A DNA stretch of 35,802 nucleotides from an uncultured Prevotellaceae bacterium (GCA_900320045.1 ONQT01000030.1:1-35802); one strand, 5' to 3'. Counted from the stretch's first letter, positions 7,578-15,628 are shown. Made by a program: numbers and translations. Notes: generated by a model not told the origin, from the letters alone.

Positions 7578-7585
7578 TACTTTTG
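7578..7585 (+). promoter_or_regulatory. rfbC promoter, -7 box
   Basis: TACTTTTG fits TAnnTTTG and leaves a leader of roughly 22 nt before the ATG at 7614. The -33 element is only a weak ATTG at about 7552. The region is shared with the divergent HU/SPOR promoter. Confidence 0.6.
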
Positions 7586-7613
7586 CATCGTAAATCAACG
7601 AACAAGACCGCGT

Positions 7614-8162
7614 ATGGAGTTTAAGAAAACCGATATTGAAGGCGTATATATCATTGAACCAAAGGTGTTTAACGACAGCAGAGGGTATTTCTTTGAAGTT
7701 TGGAAGAAACCAGAGTTCGAGGCAAACGTCGGTTCCGTGGATTTTGTGCAGGACAATGAGTCGAAGTCGTCCTATGGTGTTCTGCGTGGCTTGCACTACC
7801 AGAAAGGCGAGTTCTCACAGGCCAAACTCGTACGCGTAATAAAAGGTAAGGTGTTGGACGTTGCAGTAGACTTGCGCAAGAGCAGTCCGACGTTTGGCAA
7901 ATACGTCATGGTAGAGCTCAGCGACGAGAACAAGCGGCAGTTTTTCATTCCCCGCGGCTTTGCACATGGTTTCCTGGTATTGAGCGACGAAGCCATCTTT
8001 ACCTATAAGGTTGACAATCTCTATGCTCCGCAAGCCGAAGCCGGCATCCGCTGGAACGATCCTGACGTGGGAATAGAATGGCCCATCGACCTGTCGAAGG
8101 TTCAAACCAGTGAAAAGGACTTGAAGCAGCCTTTCCTGCGTGATGCCGTGGTATTTGAATAA
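7614..8162 (+). CDS. rfbC: dTDP-4-dehydrorhamnose 3,5-epimerase
   Basis: RmlC/RfbC converts dTDP-4-keto-6-deoxyglucose to dTDP-4-keto-rhamnose, the third step of dTDP-L-rhamnose synthesis for surface polysaccharide. The 182-residue product has the family cupin fold. It shows the catalytic His61 in GVLRGLHYQ, Tyr131 in FTYKVDNLYAP, and the family motif FIPRGFAHGFLVLSD. Length matches the family. The ATG at 7614 was chosen because residues before it overlap the promoter and EFKKTDIEGVYII is the normal beginning. rfbA, rfbB and rfbD are not in this window. The gene is followed after 9 bp by a lipoprotein gene, so they may be co-transcribed. Confidence 0.95.
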   Translation: MEFKKTDIEGVYIIEPKVFNDSRGYFFEVWKKPEFEANVGSVDFVQDNESKSSYGVLRGLHYQKGEFSQAKLVRVIKGKVLDVAVDLRKSSPTFGKYVMVELSDENKRQFFIPRGFAHGFLVLSDEAIFTYKVDNLYAPQAEAGIRWNDPDVGIEWPIDLSKVQTSEKDLKQPFLRDAVVFE

Positions 8163-8171
8163 ACAAGAAAG

Positions 8172-8954
8172 ATGAAGCATATTTTAACCATAACCTTATT
8201 AGTGCTTGTCGCATGGACCAGTTGCGGTCAGCGAGACACTCGGCAAAAGGAGAGTCGCGAGGCCAAGCAGCTGTTGCAGGGCATTTGGGTCGACAAGGAA
8301 GCAGAGACAGTCGTGTTCAAAATGGTCGGCGACTCTGTCTATTATCCTGACTCGACCAGTATGCCGGCGTATTTCTGGGTGTTTGAAGACACGCTGTATA
8401 TGGGTACCGCTGCCCGTTACCATATAGAAAAGCACACGGAGCACCTGCTGTGGATTCAGACTCCCACGGGCGAGACCGTGAAGCTGGTGAAGAGCGAGGA
8501 GCCCGAGCGCAACGAGGAGTTTGAGGAGAGTAAGCCTCAGATGCTGACGGTGACAGAGGTCCTGAAGCGCGATACCGTCGTCTTTTATAATGGCAATCGC
8601 TATCATGTTTACACGGCCATCAATCCCACACGCTACAAGGTGGTGCAGCATACGTTGAACGACGATGGGTTGGACGTGGAGAACGTGTACTACGACAACA
8701 TCATCCACCTCAGCATCTTCAAGGGCTCGCAGCAGCTGTTCTCACGCGACTTCCGCAAGCAGCAGTACGAGAGCAAGGTGAATCCGCAATTCCTGGGGCA
8801 GGCCATTCTGAATGACATCACATATGACCATGCAGACGCTGCCGGAATGCATTTCCACGTTTCGCTGTGTACCCCTGGAGCTGCCAGCTGCTATCTGATA
8901 GAACACGTCGTTTCCTACGACGGTAAGATGTCTACCCAGTTGCTGGAGTATTAA
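8172..8954 (+). CDS. Putative lipoprotein, DUF4738-like
   Basis: The 260-residue product begins MKHILTITLLVLVAWTSCGQ. This is a signal peptide with a probable lipobox Cys at residue 18, so it should be a lipoprotein. The mature part starts with QLLQGIWVDKEAETVVFKMVGDSVYYPD, which resembles the lipocalin-like opening of many small Bacteroidales lipoproteins. The C-terminal part (about 120-260, FYNGNRYHVYTAINPTRYKV) resembles DUF4738. No catalytic motif is seen and the function is unknown. It lies 9 bp after rfbC and about 20 bp before the nitrilase gene, in a probable three-gene operon. The DUF assignment is from memory of the family. Confidence 0.7.
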   Translation: MKHILTITLLVLVAWTSCGQRDTRQKESREAKQLLQGIWVDKEAETVVFKMVGDSVYYPDSTSMPAYFWVFEDTLYMGTAARYHIEKHTEHLLWIQTPTGETVKLVKSEEPERNEEFEESKPQMLTVTEVLKRDTVVFYNGNRYHVYTAINPTRYKVVQHTLNDDGLDVENVYYDNIIHLSIFKGSQQLFSRDFRKQQYESKVNPQFLGQAILNDITYDHADAAGMHFHVSLCTPGAASCYLIEHVVSYDGKMSTQLLEY

Positions 8955-8976
8955 CACACACACCGGCTTGACGACG

Positions 8977-9741
8977 ATGAAAGTAACCCTGCTGCAGACA
9001 GACATCCGATGGGCCGACGCCCGGCAAAACATCAGTGAGGCGATGCACCTGATGGACAGCCAGCCAGAGTCGGACTTGTATGTGTTGCCTGAGATGTGGA
9101 GCACCGGATTTGCCACCCAACCAGAAGGCATTGCCCACGACGAGGCAGACAATATAGCGCTGCAATGGATGCAGCAGACTGCCGATGAACGCCATTGCGC
9201 TATCTGTGGCAGTGTGGCATTGAGACTTCTGGACGGCACCTTCCGCAATCGTTTGTATTTTGCCGACGGGCGCTCGCATCAGCTATACCATTACGACAAG
9301 CACCACCTGTTCACCTACGGTCAGGAAGACCGGTACTATACGCCGGGCAATAGCCATACCATCGTCAGTTATGAAGGCTTTCGCATCCTGTTGCTGACGT
9401 GCTATGACTTGCGTTTTCCCTGCTGGAGCCGTTATGCTACCGACTTGGAGTATGACGTGATGGTGCTGGTGGCCAACTGGCCTCAGGCCCGGCAGGCTGC
9501 CTGGCAATTGTTAACCCGTGCCCGAGCCATCGAGAACCAATGCTATGTGGTAGCTGTCAATCGGGTTGGTGACGACCGGTTTGGACATTATGAGGGAAAA
9601 TCTGCTGTCATAGACCCGCTGGGAAGCACCCTCGGACAATGTCGGAGCCACGAGCAACAGGCCCTGTCGGTCGAGTTGGACTATGCAGAGCTGGAGCGTC
9701 GTCGGCAGAAATTCCGCGTCCTGGAAGACAGGGACCGATAA
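8977..9741 (+). CDS. Nitrilase-superfamily carbon-nitrogen hydrolase, likely omega-amidase
   Basis: The product is a cytosolic hydrolase of about 254 residues with the Glu-Lys-Cys triad: Glu39 in VLPEMWSTGF, Lys108 in YDKHHLF and Cys142 in LLTCYDLRFP. The PEMWSTGF signature matches the YafV/omega-amidase branch, which deaminates 2-oxoglutaramate or 2-oxosuccinamate, products of glutamine or asparagine transamination. Substrate choice cannot be fixed from sequence alone. ATG at 8977 gives the normal MKVTLLQTD start; a TTG three codons upstream is less likely. The gene faces the glycosyltransferase gene across a 19-bp gap. Confidence 0.9.
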   Translation: MKVTLLQTDIRWADARQNISEAMHLMDSQPESDLYVLPEMWSTGFATQPEGIAHDEADNIALQWMQQTADERHCAICGSVALRLLDGTFRNRLYFADGRSHQLYHYDKHHLFTYGQEDRYYTPGNSHTIVSYEGFRILLLTCYDLRFPCWSRYATDLEYDVMVLVANWPQARQAAWQLLTRARAIENQCYVVAVNRVGDDRFGHYEGKSAVIDPLGSTLGQCRSHEQQALSVELDYAELERRRQKFRVLEDRDR

Positions 9742-9760
9742 TGCAAGAAACCGGGCACCG

Positions 9761-10627
9761 CTACAGCGACATGAAGTATCCCAAGCGGTAGAGATTGAAC
9801 ACCAATAGGTTAGGGTGGGAACTGGTCAATAGACGACGTTCCCATTTTTTATTCAGACGATGCCACAAACGGACGAGTGGGGCAACGGCCCGCAGTCGGC
9901 CGGAGAGTGCAAGCAGACTGGAGTAGCCCTGCAACTCGTCACGGAACTGGTGCAAGGTGCGCAGGCCTTCCTCGGTCTTGCTCAGGAACTGGGCATTGGT
10001 CTCGAAAACCTCGAAACTCATGGGATTGTCTATATGACTGATGGCAATCCCTGCCGCACAGAACTGCTTGCCCAGAAGGACATCCTCGTAACCATAATAT
10101 CGGAACCGTTCATCGAAAGGGTGTTGCAACAAAACGGCACGATTCACCAATAAATTGGCGGTATGAATATGCTGATAGGGTTTTTGCTGACGCTTGTCAG
10201 CGGTGTGCTGCTGTTCGGCAGCCTCTTCGTAGGTAGCTCTCAGATTATCGTGAGTGACTCCGTGAATGACCACGCCGCCATCTACCACCAGTTGCCGAGA
10301 GGACGTCTCAGCATATTGCCTGAGGAAATCGTTACGGCATACCACCATATCGCTGTCAATGAAAAGCAACCATTCATGCTGAGCCTGCTGAGCCAGAAAG
10401 TTGCGGATGGCCGCCCTTCCGACATTTTGTGGCTGTTCCAACAGTCGACAATGCGGCAACTGATTGATGGCTCGGTTGGCCACAACCGCCTGTTTGTCCT
10501 TGGAACCGTCGTCTGCCACCAAAATCTCATAGGTTAAATCCAACGCTGATGCCTGCTGCTGTAGTGTCTGTACCAGAGTGACACAGACATCGTTATACGT
10601 TGGTATGAGAATGGATAAATGCTTCAT
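9761..10627 (-). CDS. Family 2 glycosyltransferase, cytosolic
   Basis: The 288-residue enzyme has a GT-A fold. It shows the nucleotide-binding opening SILIPTYNDVCVTLV, the DDGSKD motif, a DSDMVV divalent-metal motif near residue 113, and a later FRYYGYEDVLLGKQF acceptor/base region. It probably adds a sugar to a surface glycan. No TM helix is seen. Donor and acceptor are unknown. It is a single gene: a convergent neighbour lies downstream and a divergent promoter upstream. Its ATG follows the -7 box after only 7 nt, so its leader should be 0-3 nt. Confidence 0.9.
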   Translation of the reverse strand: MKHLSILIPTYNDVCVTLVQTLQQQASALDLTYEILVADDGSKDKQAVVANRAINQLPHCRLLEQPQNVGRAAIRNFLAQQAQHEWLLFIDSDMVVCRNDFLRQYAETSSRQLVVDGGVVIHGVTHDNLRATYEEAAEQQHTADKRQQKPYQHIHTANLLVNRAVLLQHPFDERFRYYGYEDVLLGKQFCAAGIAISHIDNPMSFEVFETNAQFLSKTEEGLRTLHQFRDELQGYSSLLALSGRLRAVAPLVRLWHRLNKKWERRLLTSSHPNLLVFNLYRLGYFMSL

Positions 10628-10634
10628 TAAGATG

Positions 10635-10642
10635 CAAAAGTA
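10635..10642 (-). promoter_or_regulatory. Glycosyltransferase promoter, -7 box
   Basis: TACTTTTG on the minus strand fits TAnnTTTG and lies 7 nt before the ATG. No TTTG is found at the -33 distance. Confidence 0.55.
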
Positions 10643-10680
10643 ATCAAAAAATGTTATAATCTGTCGTTTTCATCGGACAT

Positions 10681-10714
10681 TTTGACTTTTTTGTATGAAA
10701 AAGTAGTAATTTTG
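10681..10714 (+). promoter_or_regulatory. Promoter of the DUF4923-like gene
   Basis: TTTG (10681-10684), a 22-nt spacer and TAATTTTG (10707-10714) predict a start near 10720 and a leader of about 38 nt. Confidence 0.6.
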
Positions 10715-10757
10715 CACCGCTTTAACAACGAATAAGCATTATAATTATTAATAAGGT

Positions 10758-11408
10758 ATGAAAAAGAATGTATTGAAAATGGCGTTTATGAGCATGATGC
10801 TGATGACGACCAATGGAATGAGTGCACAGATTGACCTGCAAGGCTTGGCCGACCAAGTATTAGGAGGCAGCTCGGCACAACAGGGTAGCAACAACTCAGG
10901 TGACCTGATTCAGAACCTGACGACGGTCTTTTCGAAGAATAAGCAGGCCAAGAGCAGTAATTTGGTGGGAACCTGGTCGTATACAGAGCCCGCTATTGTC
11001 CTGAACTCAGGCAACTTCTTGAGCAATGCCGCTTACAAGATTGCCGCCAACAAGATTGAGAGCAAGCTGCAGAGCTATCTGACACAGTATGGCATCAAGC
11101 CGGGAACATTTACCATGACGTTCAACGAAGACGGCACATTCAGCGAGACCCTGAAAGGCAAGACCATGAAGGGCAAGTGGGCTATTCAGGACGAGAAACT
11201 GGTACTAACCATCGGCAAGGTGAAGGCCGTAAAGATTACCACCCAGGTCAGTGGCAGCGAGATGCAGTTGGTGACGGACGCCACCAAACTGTTGACCATG
11301 TTCCAGTCATTTGGCGCCAATTCATCGAATAGTAGCATCAAGACGGCTGCCGCTTTGCTGAAAGGCGTGAAGGAGATGCAGGCAGGTATCACGCTGAAGA
11401 AACAATGA
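10758..11408 (+). CDS. Exported DUF4923-like protein (lipocalin-like)
   Basis: The 216-residue product has a signal peptide (MKKNVLKMAFMSMMLMTTNG, then MSAQ) with no lipobox, so it is probably periplasmic. A Gln/Ser/Asn-rich segment is followed by LVGTWSYTEPAIVLNSGNF, an amphipathic helix (AAYKIAANKIESKLQSYL), and MTFNEDGTFSETLKGKTMKG plus KWAI. The last part is typical of lipocalin-like Bacteroidales domains in which G-x-W opens a small beta barrel. The family is best recalled as DUF4923 and its ligand is unknown. It stands alone with its own promoter; no terminator is obvious before the S16 promoter. Confidence 0.7.
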   Translation: MKKNVLKMAFMSMMLMTTNGMSAQIDLQGLADQVLGGSSAQQGSNNSGDLIQNLTTVFSKNKQAKSSNLVGTWSYTEPAIVLNSGNFLSNAAYKIAANKIESKLQSYLTQYGIKPGTFTMTFNEDGTFSETLKGKTMKGKWAIQDEKLVLTIGKVKAVKITTQVSGSEMQLVTDATKLLTMFQSFGANSSNSSIKTAAALLKGVKEMQAGITLKKQ

Positions 11409-11475
11409 GATGTTAAAAAACGGTAAGCGGAAGCAAATTCTTCACATTTAACTCTTCACTTTTAACTTTATTTTG

Positions 11476-11483
11476 TACCTTTG
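11476..11483 (+). promoter_or_regulatory. rpsP promoter, -7 box
   Basis: TACCTTTG fits TAnnTTTG and leaves a leader of about 60 nt before rpsP. Just upstream is a direct repeat, TTCACATTTAAC (11441-11452) and TTCACTTTTAAC (11455-11466), 14 bp apart. Confidence 0.6.
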
Positions 11484-11549
11484 CAGCCGCTATTACGAGA
11501 TAATGGCATGAAATTCAAGTTAAACAATTAAAAAACAAACAATTACACA

Positions 11550-11798
11550 ATGGCAACAAAAATCAGATTGCAGCGCGGCGGTCGCAAGAGCTATGCTTTC
11601 TATCGCATCGTTATCGCTGACGCAAGAGCACCACGTGATGGTAAGTTTACTGAGAAGATTGGTACCTACAACCCTAACACCAATCCTGCCACAGTAGACC
11701 TGAATTTCGAGCGTGCACTTTATTGGGTCGAGACTGGTGCACAGCCTACCGACACTGTTCGTAACATCCTCAGCCGTGAGGGCGTTTACCAAGGCTAA
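11550..11798 (+). CDS. rpsP: 30S ribosomal protein S16, core only because of a frame break
   Basis: S16 (bS16) is needed for 30S assembly. Residues 1-76 carry the whole bS16 core: [60 protein letters not shown] and RNILSREGV. The frame then reads YQG and stops, giving 82 residues, close to the length of E. coli S16. Prevotella and Bacteroides versions are usually much longer, with a linker and an Ala/Lys/Glu-rich tail. That kind of tail lies directly downstream in the +1 frame (11788-12006). The residues normally between the core and the tail seem to be missing, so a deletion that was not a multiple of three is likely. The core should still assemble. Confidence 0.9.
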   Translation: MATKIRLQRGGRKSYAFYRIVIADARAPRDGKFTEKIGTYNPNTNPATVDLNFERALYWVETGAQPTDTVRNILSREGVYQG

Positions 11799-12006
11799 GA
11801 AGGATGCCGCAGCTAAGGAGCTGGCCGCAGAGAAGAAGATTAACGAGGAGATCGCCAAGAAGGTAGCTGAGAAGAAGGCTGCTGAAGAGGCTGCCAAGGC
11901 TGAGGCAGAAGCAGCAAAGGCTGCTGAGGCTGCTGCCGCTGAGGCTACAGAGGCTCCCGCTGAAGAGGCTCCTGCTGCTGAAGCTGAAACTCCCGCTGCA
12001 GAGTAA
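11788..12006 (+). pseudogene. rpsP: Out-of-frame Ala/Lys/Glu-rich S16 tail
   Basis: Seventy-two codons without a stop read [20 protein letters not shown] and onward, ending in repeated APAEEAPA-type residues and TAA. The composition matches the acidic tails of Bacteroidales S16 proteins. This frame has no convincing ATG and RBS of its own and overlaps the end of the S16 frame. Its TAA is 3 nt before the next gene's ATG, so it appears to be the true 3' end of rpsP. It could be expressed by a +1 shift at GTT-T (about 11784-11787), but no known slip signal is seen. A damaged gene or an assembly error is also possible. Confidence 0.65.
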
Positions 12007-12009
12007 TCA

Positions 12010-12777
12010 ATGAGCAAGAATCGATTTCTGCTCGCATTTACCGTTGTGGTATTGCTGTTGGCCGTGGTGAGGTGGTGTTTCCCCTCCGTTGCTGAGCCGA
12101 CAACTGCTGATAACGATAAGTGCGAGCAGTTTTCGTCTGCTGAACCGTCGACTATTGTACAAGCTCAGCCCGTCCAGGACGAGCAGAAGTCGGCGAATCA
12201 AACCCAGACATCATCGACTAAAAGCCGCAAGCACCGCATTTTAAGCGTCCCCAGCTATAAGGCTGCTTTTCCAGACAGCCAGAGTGTCCAGATAATAGCA
12301 GCAGAGAAGTGGGGTGTCAAGCCTGTACGTAATCGTCAGGATGCTGAGAAACGTAAACAGGAACTGGTCTACGTGGGACTGAGTCCGTATTACCATGTTG
12401 ACCCCATGCGCAGTAGTATTCCTTATTTGGTGCCACGAGCAGCCATGCTGCTGCAGGATATTGGTCAGGCGTTCTACGACAGCCTATACCAGAAAGGGGT
12501 TCCCATGCAGCAACTGATTGTTACCAGTGTTCTGCGAACCATGGAAGATATCTCCAAATTGCAGCGTCACAACGGTAATGCCGTGGAACGTTCGTGCCAT
12601 CTTTTTGGTACTACTTTTGACATCTGCTATAATCGTTACAACGCTATTGAACGTCCGGTTCGTGACGATACACTGAAGTGGATTTTGTCTGAGGTGCTGC
12701 GTGACAAGCGTGAGGAAGGACGTTGTTGGATCAAGTACGAAGTGAAGCAAGGCTGCTTCCACATGACAGTGAGGTAA
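12010..12777 (+). CDS. DUF5715 protein with M15-peptidase-like metal residues
   Basis: The 255-residue product has an N-terminal TM or signal segment (FLLAFTVVVLLLAVV), then a Ser/Thr/Gln-rich linker and a globular domain from about residue 95. The domain reads VTSVLRTMEDISKLQ and then RSCHLFGTTFDICY. His197 and Asp204 have the H-x6-D spacing of the first two zinc ligands in D,D-peptidases such as VanX and YcbK (S-x-H-x2-G-x3-D). His251 in GCFHMTVR near the C-terminus suits the third ligand. It may therefore be a periplasmic peptidoglycan endopeptidase or carboxypeptidase. The family is recalled as DUF5715; the enzymatic role is inference. It follows the S16 tail by 3 nt and precedes the AlaX-like gene by 1 nt, so translation is probably coupled. 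Confidence 0.75.
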   Translation: MSKNRFLLAFTVVVLLLAVVRWCFPSVAEPTTADNDKCEQFSSAEPSTIVQAQPVQDEQKSANQTQTSSTKSRKHRILSVPSYKAAFPDSQSVQIIAAEKWGVKPVRNRQDAEKRKQELVYVGLSPYYHVDPMRSSIPYLVPRAAMLLQDIGQAFYDSLYQKGVPMQQLIVTSVLRTMEDISKLQRHNGNAVERSCHLFGTTFDICYNRYNAIERPVRDDTLKWILSEVLRDKREEGRCWIKYEVKQGCFHMTVR

Positions 12778-12778
12778 T

Positions 12779-13225
12779 ATGGAAGAGAGAGAGGTGGCTT
12801 TTCCGCCGGCCCATACGGCGGAACACTTGCTGAATCAGGTGATGGTACGGATGTTCGGATGCGAACGTTCGTACAATGCACACATTGAGCGCAAGAAGAG
12901 TAAGATGAGTTTTTATCTGGATCACAAACCCAGTCGTCAGGAGGAGAAAGAGATAGAACGTCAGATGTTGAGTCTGATAGAGGACGATCTTCCTGTTACC
13001 TTCGAATATTGTACGCTACAGACATTGCCGGAAGGTATCAACCGCGAACGCTTGCCGGAAGATGTCGGTGACGAAATCAGACTGGTCCGTATTGGTGACT
13101 TCGATGTCTGTCCCTGCATCGGCAAGCATGTGCGCAGTACAGCCCAGATAGGGCGTTTCGAAATGTTAGGAACGAACTGGGATGAACATGAGCGCTCATT
13201 CCGTGTCCGTTTCAAAATCGTCTAA
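12779..13225 (+). CDS. Stand-alone AlaX-like tRNA-editing domain
   Basis: The 148-residue protein matches the second additional (SAD) editing domain of alanyl- and threonyl-tRNA synthetases. It has the HxxxH metal motif at His12/His16 (AHTAEHLL) and the CxxxH motif at Cys113/His117 (CPCIGKH). These residues bind the zinc used to hydrolyse mischarged aminoacyl-tRNA, for example Ser-tRNA(Ala). It is shorter than typical AlaX proteins and lacks the N-terminal glycine-rich part. It might act in trans on tRNA, or on other aminoacyl esters. It is the last gene of the rpsP-DUF5715-AlaX run and a strong terminator follows. Confidence 0.85.
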   Translation: MEEREVAFPPAHTAEHLLNQVMVRMFGCERSYNAHIERKKSKMSFYLDHKPSRQEEKEIERQMLSLIEDDLPVTFEYCTLQTLPEGINRERLPEDVGDEIRLVRIGDFDVCPCIGKHVRSTAQIGRFEMLGTNWDEHERSFRVRFKIV

Positions 13226-13240
13226 AAGCATTGCGCCTTC

Positions 13241-13269
13241 CGCTCAAGAAAAGCTCTTGAGCGTTTTTT
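13241..13269 (+). terminator. Rho-independent terminator
   Basis: A perfect 9-bp stem, CGCTCAAGA (13241-13249) with TCTTGAGCG (13255-13263), has a 5-nt loop and is followed by six T's. It ends the rpsP-AlaX unit. The minus-strand EEP gene ends 8 bp further on. Confidence 0.9.
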
Positions 13270-13276
13270 ATTCCCT

Positions 13277-14371
13277 TTACAGAGCAATCTTCATAAAAAC
13301 GGGATAGTGGTCAGAGTAGGTCAAGTCTGAACGGTAATACTCCACGCCTTTCAGATTGGCATCATGGAAAATGTAGTCGATACGTACCATTTTCTTTCCA
13401 CCTCGGAAGGTGTACATGAATCCCTTTCCGCATTCACGGAATCCGTCAACCTTGTCACCCAATAGGGTGTTGTAGACGAAAGAGTAGGGAACATCGTTGA
13501 AGTCACCGCAGAGAATAATAGGATTCTGCGAATTTCTCATTTCGTTGGCTACTTGAATAGCCTGTCCGGCACGGAAATACATTCCCAGCATATAGTTGCC
13601 ATAAATAGCATTGAGAATGCGGTTGGTGCTGACATCATAGTTTTGTGCAGCCAACTTGCCCGCCTTGTGCAGCGTTCGGTTGATGCCTGTCGTCTGCAGG
13701 TGGACATTGAAGACACGGAATTCGTTGCCTTTCACATCGATATCAGCCCACATGGCACTGTTGTTGGTGTCTTCAAAGAGCATCGTCTTGCTACCACTAA
13801 TGGGGTATCGGCTATAGATAACCATATCCTCGCGTCCTACCACCATATAGGGGAAGTATTCGCGATAGGCTTCTGAGTTCTTCTTGTCACCGCTAATCTC
13901 GTTGTACTCTTGCATACACAGCACATCAACATTCTGATTACGCATTTCAGCCAGAATGTCCTGCGCCATGAACCCCGTCGTCTCGCGTCCGAACATAGCC
14001 ACATTATAAGTGGCAATCTTCAGACCGTTCCGGGTGGCAGAATCCTCGCTGCCAAAGAAGGGAAACTGGTATAGCGTTCCGATATAAGGTATGCAGCAGG
14101 CTATTGTCAGTACAGGAATGGCCAGCAAGAACCAGCGACGTCTGAAGAGCCAATAGAAAATGAGCAGGAAATTGACTAGGATGAGAAGTGGCAAGACATA
14201 AACGAGCATGGCTCGTGCTGAGTTACCAACGGGATTGACGTCTCCTCCATAGAGCGCAACTAAGGTAAATGCACTGACCACGACCTGCAGGACGAGGAAC
14301 ATCATGGCCATGTACTTATAGACTGCTAATTTTCCCATATTCTCAAGTATAAGATTTGTTTTCTCTGACAA
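13277..14371 (-). CDS. Membrane-anchored endonuclease/exonuclease/phosphatase family protein
   Basis: The 364-residue product opens with three TM segments (YMAMMFLVLQVVVSAFTLVA; YVLPLLILVNFLLIFYWLF; FLLAIPVLTIACCIPYI). An EEP/DNase I-like domain follows with LKIATYNVAMFGRE, VLCMQEYNE, ILCGDFNDVPYS, RIDYIFHD and a final SDHYPVFMKI. These supply the Asn, Glu, Asp-x-Asn and Ser-Asp-His residues of the metal-dependent phosphodiesterase site. Bacteroidales have many such proteins; substrates are unknown and could be nucleic acid or a phosphorylated lipid. The ATG used lies 6 bp after the histidine kinase stop, in one operon. An internal Met at residue 12 is an alternative start. Confidence 0.85.
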   Translation of the reverse strand: MSEKTNLILENMGKLAVYKYMAMMFLVLQVVVSAFTLVALYGGDVNPVGNSARAMLVYVLPLLILVNFLLIFYWLFRRRWFLLAIPVLTIACCIPYIGTLYQFPFFGSEDSATRNGLKIATYNVAMFGRETTGFMAQDILAEMRNQNVDVLCMQEYNEISGDKKNSEAYREYFPYMVVGREDMVIYSRYPISGSKTMLFEDTNNSAMWADIDVKGNEFRVFNVHLQTTGINRTLHKAGKLAAQNYDVSTNRILNAIYGNYMLGMYFRAGQAIQVANEMRNSQNPIILCGDFNDVPYSFVYNTLLGDKVDGFRECGKGFMYTFRGGKKMVRIDYIFHDANLKGVEYYRSDLTYSDHYPVFMKIAL

Positions 14372-14377
14372 CTAAAA

Positions 14378-15628
14378 TTATTCTCCGACGTATTTCCCGA
14401 CGACATCCAATAAGTCCTCTACACGGAAGGGCTTGGCCAAGAATTCGTTACATCCGGCTTCTTTTGCTTCACGAATATTCTCTTCAAAGGCGTAGGCACT
14501 GAGTGCAACGATGGGTATGTCGTGATTGACCTCTTTAATAATACGTGTAGCATCCAGACCATTCATATCCGGCATGCGGATATCCATAAGTATCAGATTC
14601 GGATGCTCATCCTCACTCAAGGTTACAGCCTCGATACCATTCTTCGCACGCAACAGGCGATAGCGCTTCTGCAGTACGATTCTCACTAATTCATAGTTGC
14701 TGTCTTCGTCTTCTGCCACCAGGATGAGTGGTGCCGACTGCATGTTGGTATGGGTCGTAACACGAATGGTGCGCGAGTTTGTTGTGATTCGTCCGTCGCG
14801 AACCATGCCACCGATGGATCCTTCGAAAGGAACGGTAAAGTAGAATGTGGAGCCTTCTCCCAATTTGGAGTCGACACCGATGGTGCCACCCATCTTCTCC
14901 ACGATGATCTTACAGAGCGACAGTCCCAGTCCATAGCCTTTCTGTGCTTCAGCGTCACGCGACACATAAGTCTTGAAAATGTCCTCAAGGTCTTCTGGGG
15001 CAATGCCCGTTCCCGTATCCGTCACAAAGAATTCGACTTCCTGTCCGTCGTTCTTCAGGCGATAGCCATAGGTGATGCGGCCTTCAGTGGTATGTTTGAG
15101 GGCGTTGCTGATGAGATTGGAGAAAATTTGAGTAATACGGTTGGCATCTGTGTTCAGCAGAACGTTCATATTGGGTTTAGAAGTCGTCAACTGAATCGTA
15201 TCGGGACAACGGAATTTAAAGATGAGTTGGATGGTGCGACAGAGTTCACTCAAATCAACCATCTGCTTTTTGATGGTCACCTCGCCAGCTTCTACTCGCG
15301 ACAAATCCAATATCTCGTCGATCAAAGCCAGCACACGGCTATTATTACTCTCGACGATTTCCATATATTTCATACGGTCTTCGGCGGAGTCTGTCTCAGC
15401 CATCACGCGCGAAAAGCCTTCAATGGCATTGAGAGGCGTACGTATCTCATGGCTCATATTGGCAAGGAATAGCGACTTCATCTGGCTGGCCTTTTCAGCT
15501 CTCCGTGCCTTTTCTTCGTATTCGCTAATCTTTGCCTTGGCTGCGTCTAGTTCTTTCTCAACAGCCTGACACTTTGCGTTGGCTTCTGCAATCTTTTGTA
15601 ATAGCAGGTCTCGTTCTTCTTGATTCAT
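14378..15628 (-). CDS. Cytosolic hybrid histidine kinase with C-terminal receiver
   Basis: The 416-residue protein starts with a coiled coil (about 5-50, rich in Glu, Lys and Ala). A DHp helix with phosphoacceptor His60 (FLANMSHEIRTPLNAIEGF) follows. The ATPase domain has N box NLISNALKHT, G1 DTGTGIAP and G2 GYGLGLSLCKIIVEKMGG. A receiver (about 300-416) has phosphoacceptor Asp349 in ILMDIRMPDMNG and Lys in FLAKPF. No sensory domain or TM helix is present, so the coiled coil or a partner must provide input. No HTH output is attached, so phosphate is probably passed on or used for feedback. The ATG at 15628 was chosen because the open frame above it lies in the leader downstream of a full promoter. 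Confidence 0.9.
   Translation of the reverse strand: MNQEERDLLLQKIAEANAKCQAVEKELDAAKAKISEYEEKARRAEKASQMKSLFLANMSHEIRTPLNAIEGFSRVMAETDSAEDRMKYMEIVESNNSRVLALIDEILDLSRVEAGEVTIKKQMVDLSELCRTIQLIFKFRCPDTIQLTTSKPNMNVLLNTDANRITQIFSNLISNALKHTTEGRITYGYRLKNDGQEVEFFVTDTGTGIAPEDLEDIFKTYVSRDAEAQKGYGLGLSLCKIIVEKMGGTIGVDSKLGEGSTFYFTVPFEGSIGGMVRDGRITTNSRTIRVTTHTNMQSAPLILVAEDEDSNYELVRIVLQKRYRLLRAKNGIEAVTLSEDEHPNLILMDIRMPDMNGLDATRIIKEVNHDIPIVALSAYAFEENIREAKEAGCNEFLAKPFRVEDLLDVVGKYVGE

Noticed and set aside
14750-15472. 240-residue open frame opposite the histidine kinase
   Set aside because: The minus-strand kinase and receiver motifs are complete, and the antisense product shows no recognisable domain.
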